Source: JAPUEK01 sp963815355
Lineage (GTDB): Bacteria; Pseudomonadota; Alphaproteobacteria; Rhodobacterales; Rhodobacteraceae
Assembly: GCA_963815355.1 (NCBI GenBank)
Contig: CAWFGJ010000004.1
Coordinates: 62,001-126,000, forward strand
Direction of reading: 5' to 3'
DNA: 64,000 bases
The stretch's first letter is position 1. The number at the start of each line of letters is the position of its first letter. This document shows positions 26,590-35,300 of the stretch, piece after piece. The translations under genes and the position numbers were made by a program. The notes beneath the pieces were generated by a model. The model had not been told where the DNA came from. It saw only the letters and a list, made by a program, of their open reading frames with translations, and made no database searches.

Positions 26590-27318
26590 ATGGTCAGACA
26601 ATCCCACGCCCCCCTTCTCTTGCTGACCCGACCGGCCTTGCAGGCGGAACGGTTCGCCGCCGAAGTGACCGCGGCGCTTGGCCCCCTTCGGATTGTCATC
26701 TCGCCCTTGCTTGCCCCGCAGTTCCACGCGCCACCGATTCCTGACCGCCCGTTTCGCGCGCTGATTCTGGCGTCTGAGACTGCCGTGGCCGCGAGCAAGC
26801 GGATTTCCGCCCCCCTTCCGCGCCTTGCCTATACGGTGGGTGACCGCACCGCCGCCGCCGCGCGCGAGGCCGGTTTTTTGACCGTTTCCGCCAATGGTGA
26901 CGCCGCGGCCCTGGTCGCGCTGATCCTTGCCCAAAATGAGTGCGGCCCACTGCTTCATTTGCGGGGCAAGGAAAGCCGGGGGGACATAGCCAAAACTCTG
27001 ACTTCCGCAGGAATAGAGACTGTTTCTGCCGTTCTTTACACCCAAATACCGCAACCGTTGACCCCTGAGGCGCAACAGGTTCTGACCGGAACTACACCGG
27101 TTTTGCTGCCGCTTTTTTCGGTCAATAGTGCGCTTGAACTGCTTCACGCACTTCCTAAAGCACCCCATGCCCCCCTTTGGATTGCCGCGATCAGCCCGGC
27201 CGTCGCGGCAGTCCTGCCCCCGGATCTGCCGCAAAGGCTGGCGGTTGCGGCGCATCCCGATGCCCAATCCATGATCAAAACGCTGCAACGCTTAAGCGCC
27301 GCAGGGGCTTTACCTTGA
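26590..27318 (+). CDS. hemD: Uroporphyrinogen-III synthase
   Basis: 242 residues beginning MVRQSHAPLLLLTRPALQAERFA. HemD proteins are poorly conserved, but the opening LLTRPA..., the central AYTVGDRTAAAAREAGF and LHLRGKESRGDIAKTL, and FFSVNSA-like LFSVNSALELL fit. It closes and inverts the tetrapyrrole ring on the way to heme and chlorophyll. GGAGG lies 13 bases upstream, further than usual. It heads hemD - mic60-like - hemY. Confidence 0.85.
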   Translation: MVRQSHAPLLLLTRPALQAERFAAEVTAALGPLRIVISPLLAPQFHAPPIPDRPFRALILASETAVAASKRISAPLPRLAYTVGDRTAAAAREAGFLTVSANGDAAALVALILAQNECGPLLHLRGKESRGDIAKTLTSAGIETVSAVLYTQIPQPLTPEAQQVLTGTTPVLLPLFSVNSALELLHALPKAPHAPLWIAAISPAVAAVLPPDLPQRLAVAAHPDAQSMIKTLQRLSAAGALP

Positions 27319-27372
27319 ACCCAAGGGGGGCATGCCATTACTTTAGAGGCAGACAAAAAAGGGAGATCGGCA

Positions 27373-28536
27373 ATGGTGGATGTGCGGGACGAGGCGACAG
27401 CAGGCACGGAAATCCCGGCGGCAGAACCAGTCACGGCCGACCCCGATCAACCAGAGGCCACCGCGTTGAAAGAGCCGCCGCGTAAGTCACTGCCACGCGA
27501 AGAGACCCTCCCCAAACAACCCAACCCGCCGGCGCCTGCCAAACGCTCGACCCCTTGGGGCGGCTTGGTCGGTGGGGTGCTTGCGGCTGGCATTGGCTAC
27601 GGCGTTGCGCAGGTGGTCCCCAATGGCTGGCCGATCCAGGACACTGCGGCGATTGAGGCGCAACTGGCCGCGCAAGCGAAAGAGATTGCCGCGCTTAAAG
27701 CCGATCTGGCAGGCCTTCCCGCCGTCGACCCCAGCTTTGGGGATCGCATCGCGGCGCTGGAATCGGCACCCTTACCGCCCGACGCCGATCTGTCACCGCT
27801 CACTGGCCAACTGGCGGCGATCGACACCCGGCTTGCCGCGATTGAATCGTTGCCGATGGATGGGTCCGCCGCATCCCCTGCCGCACTTGCCGCGCAGGCC
27901 GAAGCATTGCGTGCGCTGCAGCAAGAGGTGCAGGCGCTAAAGGCCAGCCCTGGATCGGGCGATGCAGGATTGCTTGCTGATGAGGCCGAGGCCCGCCTGA
28001 AAGAGGCCGAGGCCCAAGCGCTCGCCCTCAAGACCGAGGCCGAGGCCATCGCCAAGGCCGCGACCTCGCGCGCGGCACTTGGCCGGATGCAAGCAGCACT
28101 CGACAGCGGCTTGCCCTATGGCGCGGCTCTTGACCAGATCGGCGTCGAGGTGCCCGCTGTGCTGAAAGACCATGCCGCAGCCGGCCTGCCCACCCTCGGC
28201 GCGCTTCAAAGCGCCTTTCCGGATGCCGCGCGTGCTGCACTTGATGCCGCCTTGCGGGCCAATATGGGGGAAAGCTGGACCGAGCGGGTCGGCAGTTTCC
28301 TACGCACACAAACCGGCGTGCGCTCGCTCACCCCAAGGGAAGGGGCCGACCCCGACGCGGTTCTGTCGCGCGCCTCTGCCGCGGTGGACGCGGGCGACCT
28401 GCCCACCGCCCTGACCGAGATCGCGGCCCTGCCAGAGGTCGCGCAGACCGAGTTGGCCGCGTGGCGCGCGCTTGCCGAACAACGCTTGGCCGGAGCCGCA
28501 GCAATTGCGGACCTTGCCTCCACCATTTCGCAATAA
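27373..28536 (+). CDS. Mic60/mitofilin-like inner membrane protein
   Basis: 387 residues. A proline- and acidic-rich cytoplasmic N-terminus is followed by one membrane helix (WGGLVGGVLAAGIGYGVAQVVP, about 61-83), a long Ala/Glu-rich coiled coil to about residue 235, and a helical C-terminal mitofilin domain. In alphaproteobacteria this COG4223 gene sits between hemD and hemY, as here, and is the proposed ancestor of the mitochondrial cristae protein Mic60. The repeats of Ala and Glu give a strongly biased composition. Confidence 0.88.
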   Translation: MVDVRDEATAGTEIPAAEPVTADPDQPEATALKEPPRKSLPREETLPKQPNPPAPAKRSTPWGGLVGGVLAAGIGYGVAQVVPNGWPIQDTAAIEAQLAAQAKEIAALKADLAGLPAVDPSFGDRIAALESAPLPPDADLSPLTGQLAAIDTRLAAIESLPMDGSAASPAALAAQAEALRALQQEVQALKASPGSGDAGLLADEAEARLKEAEAQALALKTEAEAIAKAATSRAALGRMQAALDSGLPYGAALDQIGVEVPAVLKDHAAAGLPTLGALQSAFPDAARAALDAALRANMGESWTERVGSFLRTQTGVRSLTPREGADPDAVLSRASAAVDAGDLPTALTEIAALPEVAQTELAAWRALAEQRLAGAAAIADLASTISQ

Positions 28537-28546
28537 GGGGGCGGCG

Positions 28547-30010
28547 ATGCTCTGGTCGATGCTCAAAGTCCTGATGTTTGTTGCGGTCGTGGCGCTGTTC
28601 ACCATCGGCGCGGGCAAGCTGCTTGATACCGGCGAGGGTATCCGCATTTCAGCGGCAGGCTGGGAATTGACCCTTGGCCCGCTCCAAGCCGTGGTCGCGG
28701 CCTTGCTCTTGGTGTTGGTGGTCTGGCTCCTGATCCGTCTGATTGGGCTGGCCGTGGCAACGCTGCGCTTCCTGAATGGAGACGAAACTGCGATCTCCCG
28801 CTATTTTGACCGCAATCGGGAACGCAAGGGCTATCAGGCCCTATCCGAAAGCCTCATCGCGCTGGCGGCAGGTGAAGGCCGTCTTGCCATGATCCGCGCC
28901 CAACGCGCCGAGAAGTTCCTCGATAAACCCGAGCTTACGACCATCGTCGTCGCCCAAGCCGCCGAAGCCTCAGGCGACGGCAAGCGTGCAACCGAGGCCT
29001 ACAAGGCCCTGCTGGCGGACGACTCGACACGGTTTGTCGGCATTCGCGGCTTGCTGAAGCAAAAACTGGCCGATGGCGATACCGATACCGCGCTCAAACT
29101 TGCCGAAAAAGCCTTTGCGCTGAAACCCAAGCACGCCGAAACGCAGGACATCTTGCTGAAACTGCAATCGGGCAGTTCTGATTGGGCTGGAGCCCGCGCA
29201 ACCCTTGGGGCAAAGCTGAAAAGCGGCGCCTTGCCGCGCGATGTCTATCGTCGCCGCGATGCGATCATGGCCCTGCAAGAGGCAAAGGGCATTTTTGATG
29301 ACTCCGCCCCCATCGAGGCCCGCGAGGCTGCGATCGAAGCCAACCGCCAATCGCCCGACCTGATCCCCGGCGCCGTGATGGCAGCCCGTTCGCTGACGGC
29401 CAAGGGCGACCGCCGCAGCGCCACTCGCGTGATCCGCAAGGCCTGGGAGGGGCAAGCCCATCCCGATCTCGCCGCCGCCTTTGCCGAGATAGAGCCCGAC
29501 GAAACGGCCGTAGCGCGGATCAAACGGTTCAAGCTGCTGACGGCCATGCACCCCGAGGCCGACGAAACGCGCCTTCTCCTTGCCGAACTGAATATTTCGG
29601 CCGAAGATTTCCCCGAAGCGCGCCGCGCCATTGCAGATCTTGCCACCCGCCACCCCACCCAGCGCGCATTGGCAATCATGGCCGCAATTGAGCGCGGCGA
29701 GGGATCGGATGAGGCCGTGGTGCGCGGTTGGCTCGCCAAGGCCCTGACAGCCCCCCGTGGCCCCCAATGGTGCTGCGACAAATGTCAGGCGATCCACGCC
29801 GAATGGCACCCGATCTGCGACAACTGCGGTGGGTTTGATACGCTGAGCTGGCGGGAGCCTGTGCAAAACGCCGGGGGCACGGCCAACGGGGCAGAACTCT
29901 TGCCGCTGCTGGTCAATCCGCCGCCGCCGTCCGAACCAGAAGTCCCGCCCGAGGACCCTGCCGAGGAAGAAATCATCGACCTCGCCGCTGTGGTCCGCAA
30001 CGCCAACTGA
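28547..30010 (+). CDS. hemY: HemY-type heme biosynthesis TPR protein
   Basis: 487 residues from the ATG at 28547, 10 bases after the mic60-like stop with AAGGGGG before it. Two N-terminal membrane helices (LMFVAVVALFTIGAGKLL and LQAVVAALLLVLVVWLLIRLI) lead into HemY_N and TPR-like helices. The C-terminus carries a possible zinc ribbon, WCCDKCQAIHAEWHPICDNC. This is the HemY of the hemX-hemY type, not protoporphyrinogen oxidase; its exact role in late heme synthesis is unresolved. Confidence 0.88.
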   Translation: MLWSMLKVLMFVAVVALFTIGAGKLLDTGEGIRISAAGWELTLGPLQAVVAALLLVLVVWLLIRLIGLAVATLRFLNGDETAISRYFDRNRERKGYQALSESLIALAAGEGRLAMIRAQRAEKFLDKPELTTIVVAQAAEASGDGKRATEAYKALLADDSTRFVGIRGLLKQKLADGDTDTALKLAEKAFALKPKHAETQDILLKLQSGSSDWAGARATLGAKLKSGALPRDVYRRRDAIMALQEAKGIFDDSAPIEAREAAIEANRQSPDLIPGAVMAARSLTAKGDRRSATRVIRKAWEGQAHPDLAAAFAEIEPDETAVARIKRFKLLTAMHPEADETRLLLAELNISAEDFPEARRAIADLATRHPTQRALAIMAAIERGEGSDEAVVRGWLAKALTAPRGPQWCCDKCQAIHAEWHPICDNCGGFDTLSWREPVQNAGGTANGAELLPLLVNPPPPSEPEVPPEDPAEEEIIDLAAVVRNAN

Positions 30011-30092
30011 CCGCCCAAACCTTCTGCTCCGCAAAGAGTTGCAGGGCTTGACTTAATTTGGACCGGGCAATAGGAGGGCGGAACCAGAAAGT

Positions 30093-30168
30093 GCCGCTGT
30101 AGCTCAGCTGGTAGAGCACGTCATTCGTAATGATGGGGTCGGGAGTTCGAGTCTCTTCAGCGGCACCA
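30093..30168 (+). tRNA. tRNA-Thr (anticodon CGT)
   Basis: A 76-base cloverleaf: acceptor stem GCCGCTG/CAGCGGC, D arm GCTC...GAGC, anticodon stem CGTCA/TGATG with loop TTCGTAA (anticodon CGT, reading ACG), T arm GGGAG-TTCGAGT-CTCTT and an encoded ACCA end. It marks the boundary between the conserved block and the accessory region. Confidence 0.95.
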
Positions 30169-30533
30169 GTTTTCTTCCCGAAATGCCCGATGATATACGC
30201 AAATCCCCTGTTTCAAGGGGTTTACCGGTCCCGGACCGCCCGCCGAGGCATATGCTGTTCCAGAGGATTGCCCTGTGTGAGGGTGCAGCTTCTGGAGGTG
30301 TGTGAAATCGGTAGAAGCGATACCCCACATGCGCCCGATGAATGCTTCGAATCGTCACCTAAGGCTTACGTAAGGCCGCACGGGGCTTTGAACGTTGCGC
30401 GCTTAGGCGTCAGTAAATTCCTAAGTCGCGCCATCGGCCCCCAAATGAACCGGATCAAAGCAGCGCAAGCGGAGCGGGCTATCCGCTCCCCTGCTCTTTC
30501 ACGGATCTGCGGCGCTCTTGAAACGGCCTTCGC
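30169..30533. other. Gene-poor stretch after the tRNA
   Basis: About 365 bases with no supported gene. Open frames on both strands here read partly through the tRNA and match nothing I recognise. An integrase remnant could be expected at a tRNA 3' end, but I see no integrase motif. Confidence 0.6.
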
Positions 30534-31286
30534 TCAGGCACCGGCTGTTCTGCGAACGGGCGCAAAGTTCAGCGCGGGAAGGACGACATCGCGACCAGAC
30601 TGCAATGCAAGCAGATCGTCCCGCAGGCTGAGAAGCTGTTCCAGAACGTCGCCCTCCCGGCGACAGGCCGCACAATTGCAAACGGACGATTGCATTGTCG
30701 TCCTTGCCCTAACCATCCGGATGACCATCCGGCTTCCGTCGATCAGCAGGATCGCGCTGACTGACGCAAGAATGGCCGCCGCGTAGGCCAATGGAACCAC
30801 CACTTGAAACGTGGCCCAAGGGCTGGCGGCCAGTACCTTGCTGATGCCCATCGCAAGCGCGAGCAGCCAGCTGACCGTCGATACGCCTGACATCAGCGCC
30901 ACGCCGATCTTTTGGCTGAACGGCAGGTCCAAGGGTCGGACGCCCACATTCCTTGCCAGTATGGGCATTGCGATCCTGCCGATAAGAACGGCGTTGACGG
31001 TTAGCAATGCGACGATACCCAGCTTGCTGAACAACTTTGGCGAGAACTTTTCCACATCAAACCCAGTGCGGATGAAGACCATCAGCAGGCCAGTCACCCA
31101 CATCGCAAAAATCGCCGTCGCCACGTGCACGTGATATTGCTTGAGGGTCTCGATGAACTTGCTTTCGATGGGGACATTCAGCCGGGAAAAGACATAAAAA
31201 TCCGCCAAATACGCTCCTCCGAGGCCAATCGTAACCGTCAGAATGTGCGAAAAACGGGCGAAATCTGTTAGCAATAGAGCGTCCAC
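30534..31286 (-). CDS. Uncharacterised multi-pass membrane protein with His pairs and a C-terminal cysteine motif
   Basis: 250 residues from the GTG at 31286, chosen because AGGAG lies 6 bases upstream; the frame runs 140 codons further without membrane character or SD. Four or five hydrophobic helices are visible (around SHILTVTIGLGGAYLADFYV, VATAIFAMWVTGLLMVFI, LGIVALLTVNAVLI, ALMSGVSTVSWLLALAMG and VVPLAYAAAILASVSAILL). His residues fall in or near helices 1 and 2 (SHIL, YHVHVA), as in heme-binding membrane proteins. The tail has CNCAACRREGD. I do not recognise the family; it stands alone opposite the peroxidase gene. Confidence 0.65.
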   Translation of the reverse strand: MDALLLTDFARFSHILTVTIGLGGAYLADFYVFSRLNVPIESKFIETLKQYHVHVATAIFAMWVTGLLMVFIRTGFDVEKFSPKLFSKLGIVALLTVNAVLIGRIAMPILARNVGVRPLDLPFSQKIGVALMSGVSTVSWLLALAMGISKVLAASPWATFQVVVPLAYAAAILASVSAILLIDGSRMVIRMVRARTTMQSSVCNCAACRREGDVLEQLLSLRDDLLALQSGRDVVLPALNFAPVRRTAGA

Positions 31287-31328
31287 GATGGTCTCCTTCC
31301 TGTTTCTGGCTGCTACAACGTGTGGCCA

Positions 31329-31352
31329 CCATATTTGAACGGGCCATATTTG
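31329..31352. repeat. Tandem 9-bp direct repeat, possible operator
   Basis: CCATATTTG occurs at 31329-31337 and again at 31344-31352, a 15-base period, about 45-65 bases upstream of the membrane-protein start. Position and spacing suit an operator or -35 region; no regulator is assigned. Confidence 0.4.
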
Positions 31353-32258
31353 GATATCTGAGCCCCCGGCGACGACAGGCAGAAGCCCGCCGAGGTCTGA
31401 GCGCAATTTTTCTCGTCTCTGTATTCGAACAAGAATTTTTGAACCGGCCTGACCAATCTCAAGATTTTGGTCGGCGGCTTTGTGCCAAGGCGCAAAGCAA
31501 CGATGGTTGACGTAGGGGAAAGAGGGTTTTTCAAGCCCCCAAATGCTGACGCATGAAGGCGTGGAACGACACCAATCTGTCCGGTGATTCGCCCGAAAAA
31601 GGCGCGTTTGGACAGGCCACCAAAGTGCTCCAGCGGGAATGTTTGCGGTTAAAGGTGCCAATTCCGGCTCGACCATATCCGGCGTGACGCCCGGTCCAAG
31701 CCACATGATTGCAGGCCTTCAGCAACCGCCGATCAACGCACAGAATCGGATCGCGCCTGCATATCCACCCCTCAAAGATCTGACGAGAAAATTCAGGAGC
31801 AGTTTTTAGCAAATGCCTATCTGTCATTTGCCGCCAAGGGCCGTGTGATGCCCGCCAAAGACACGCGCCTTGTTCGGGCCCGCCATCGTGATCAAGCCGA
31901 AGGGCCCCTTTGGACTGACGATCAAGGCTTCGGCGGAGGGCGTTTGAATGGCACTCAATCGAGTATACGTATGTAACCGATTGTTTTTAAGCAAATATCT
32001 TTATGAACTTCGATCCTTTCGGTCGCGCCGAACGGGAGATCAGCCCGTTGGGGGGGGGTAGATGCAACGGAGGCATCGCTTCTTTTCAGACTTAGGTCTG
32101 AACTCATTTTGCGACCAAGCGCCAACTCTTGGTCCCACCTTCGGCGCTGCGTCAGCCCGCCGCCGCCCGTTAATCTGACGTTAAGGAATCACCAATCCTG
32201 ACCGGAAAAGGCCATGGCGCAAGTGCGCTTTTGGCGTCGGGATTCTGCTTTCAATCGC

Positions 32259-32276
32259 CCGCCCAAAACAGGGCGG
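32259..32276 (+). promoter_or_regulatory. Leader hairpin before the peroxidase gene
   Basis: Stem CCGCCC/GGGCGG with loop AAAACA, followed by CAGCTTTTC and then the SD GGGGGAGA and the ATG at 32303. Terminator-like, it may act as an attenuator or stabilise the 5' end. Confidence 0.45.
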
Positions 32277-32302
32277 CAGCTTTTCTCGGGGGAGAAACTC
32301 AA

Positions 32303-35300
32303 ATGGCTACCAGCTTCCGTGTTAACGAGGCCGACCTTACATTCATCCTGCGCCAGATCAAAATCGCAGAGGCGCATTCGGGCGGGATATCTCTCACTCA
32401 GGCGATCCAGAATGAATTTGGGCTTAGCCCATCTGATGCAAATTTGGTGCCATTCGGCCTTCGCACCGTTGACGGCAGTCTCAACAATCTTGCGCCGGGG
32501 CAAGAGAATTTCGGCGCCGCGGGCCAGCCGTTTCCGCGACTTTTGGACCCGCAGTTCTTGAATGACACCGATGGCGATCAGATCGACCTCGACGGGCCTG
32601 GAGGTATGCCGCCCGTTCAGCAAGGCGACTATGGCCAACCCAGCAATGTGATCGACGCGGACCCGCGCACCATCAGCAATCTGATCGTCAATCAAACGGT
32701 AGATAACCCGGCAGCGCTTTATGCCGCGCTCAAGCTCGCGGGGATAACCGGAATTGCCGCCACCGCCGCCGTCGCGGCCATTCAGTCAGCCCATGGTGCC
32801 CACCAGAACGCGCAAACGGCCTTGATCGTGGCGCAGGCGCAATATGACGCCGCCCTGTCCGACGTCTATGCGGGGCCGAGCCTGCTTGCAGATCTGTCCG
32901 CTGATCTTGCCACAACCGCTCAGGCGATGATTTCCGCGCTTGGCGCCTCTTTCTTTGTCGGAGCCACGGTCGACGCCACCGACATGACCAATCTTGGCAA
33001 CGCAGTCGCAGCCGCTGAGGCCGCCAGCATCGCGGCGCAGGATGTTGTGGCGTCTTTGGCAGGCCTGCCCGAAGAGGCGACAGCCCAAGCCATTGCGACC
33101 AATAGCGCCAGCTTGCTCGCCTCGCTTCAACTGCTGCAAGCGAACACGACCCTGGGTGAGCCCGTTGATTTTGGCGAAGAGATTGCAGCGGTCTTTGCCG
33201 CCAATGGGGCCGCAAGCGGCCTTGTTTCCGATACAACGGCCTTGACCGGGACATTGGCCGGCATGATTTCGGGGGCCATTGATCTGCCAACCGCCACGGC
33301 CAATCTTGCGGCGGCAACAGCTGCGGTTGCGACCACGCACGCGAACTATACCGGGGTGCTTGAAAGCAACGGCGTCGTGGTTGGTGCCGATGGTGGCGTC
33401 GAAATTCCAAACCTGTCGCCCGATATCGGGCTTTCGCCGTCGTTCAACGCCTGGATGACCTTCTTCGGGCAGTTCTTTGATCACGGCCTTGATCTGGTCA
33501 CCAAAAGCGGCAACGGCACCGTCTATATCCCGCTGGAGCCCGATGACCCGCTGATCACCCATGGACCGGACGGCATCGCAGGTAGCGGCGACGAGGTGCC
33601 GCCGCATCTGGCCTTTATGGCCGTGACGCGCGCCGCAGTGGACGCAAACGGCAACGCCGAGAACACGACGACGCCCTTCGTGGATCAAAACCAGACCTAT
33701 ACTTCACACCCTTCGCATCAGGTGTTCCTGCGCGCCTTCACGCGCGTTGATATCGGTGACGGCAATGGGATGGTGACTCGCGCAACCGGCGGGTTGCTGG
33801 ATGGCGGCACGGGTGTCGGTTCCTTGCACGGCGCACCAGCCAACTGGGGCGAAGTCAAAGACCAAGCCCAGTCCATGCTGGGGATCAAACTGAACGACTT
33901 TGACGTCCACAGCGCGCCCCTTCTGCTGACCGACGCGTATGGTGAGTTCATTCCGGGCGCGCATGGCTATGCGCAACTGGTGATGCAACCAGACGCGAAC
34001 CACAGCGGGGTTTGGCTGCAAGAAGGCAATCCCGATGGCAGCGTCACAACCGCTGGGGCCTATACAACCGGGCACGCCTTTCTGAACGACATCGCCCATC
34101 ATGCGGCACCCGGCATGTACGATTCCGACGGTGACCACATACCCGATGCCCAACAGGTTGCCGACAGCGATCCAGGCGTGGGCGATGACCACAACGGCGC
34201 CACCTATGACGATGAAATGCTCAACGCACACTTCATCACGGGCGACGGTCGCGGCAACGAGAACATCGCACTGACCACAGTCCACTCGGTCTTTCACAGC
34301 GAACACAACCGGCTGCTTGAGGCGAATAAGGCCACCATCCTTGAAAGCGCCGCCGATGGCGATCTCAGCTTCCTGAACGAATGGCTGCTGGTCGACGTGG
34401 CCACCGTGCCGACCGATCTTTCGACCTTGATCTGGGACGGCGAGCGGCTGTTCCAAGCCTCGCGCTTTGTGACGGAAATGCAGTATCAGCATCTGGTGTT
34501 CGAAGAATTCGCCCGCCGGATTCAGCCAGCAGTTGACCCGTTCGTGTTCACGCATTCGCCCGATGTCGATGCGGCAATTGTCGCGGAGTTTGCCCACACC
34601 GTCTATCGCTTTGGCCACTCGATGCTGACCGACACGGTTGACCGCCTCGACAACGGCCTGAACCCGGTCAATGGCGACAGCGATCAGGTCACGTTGATCG
34701 AAGCGTTCCTGAACCCGCAGATGTTCATGGCCAGCGGTGCCAACCTTGATGAAGTTATTGGCAACATCGTCCGCGGAACCACGCGCGATATTGGCAATGA
34801 GATGGATGAATTCGTGGTGCCCGCGCTGCAAAGCAACCTTTTGGGCCTGCCGCTTGACCTTGCCGCGATCAACATTGCGCGTGGCCGCGAGACCGGCATC
34901 CCCTCGCTCAATGAGGCGCGCGCCCAGTTTTACGAAGACTACGGGCTTGCCGATCTGAAACCCTATACAAGCTGGCTCGACTTTGCCCAGCACATCAAGA
35001 ACCCGGCCTCGATCATCAACTTCATCGCGGCCTATGGCACCCACCCGCTGATCACGGGCGAAGCCACGCTAGAGGGTATGCGCGGCGCGGCGATGGCGCT
35101 TGTGACCGGTGTTGATCAGACCCTTTCCGATGGCCGCGTTATTGCTGCGACGACGGCACAGGACCGTGCGGCGTTCCTGAATGCGACCGGCGCCTATGCG
35201 ACACCCGCATTGGGGGGCATGAACAACATTGATTTCTGGATCGGCGGTCTTGCTGAAGAGCTGAATGAATTTGGCGGGATGCTGGGGTCAACCTTCAACC

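Larger units (their letters stand above)
31287..32302. other. Long non-coding region upstream of the peroxidase gene
   Basis: About 1 kb between divergent genes. No convincing gene is seen. A 98-codon leftward frame (31531-31827) has a tail faintly like the ParS/MbcA antitoxin fold (VACPNAPFSGESPDRLV) but no complete domain. The central part (31950-32010) is AT-rich and a run of nine G lies at 32050-32058. The region must carry the peroxidase promoter and leader. Confidence 0.6.

Noticed and set aside
30130..30786. A 218-codon plus-strand frame starting within the tRNA-Thr
   Set aside because: It begins inside the tRNA, runs antisense to the membrane-protein gene and has no conserved motif.
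31531..31827. A small minus-strand frame with a tail faintly like ParS/MbcA antitoxins
   Set aside because: Only about 30 residues look similar, no SD or partner toxin is present; kept only as a note on the intergenic region.
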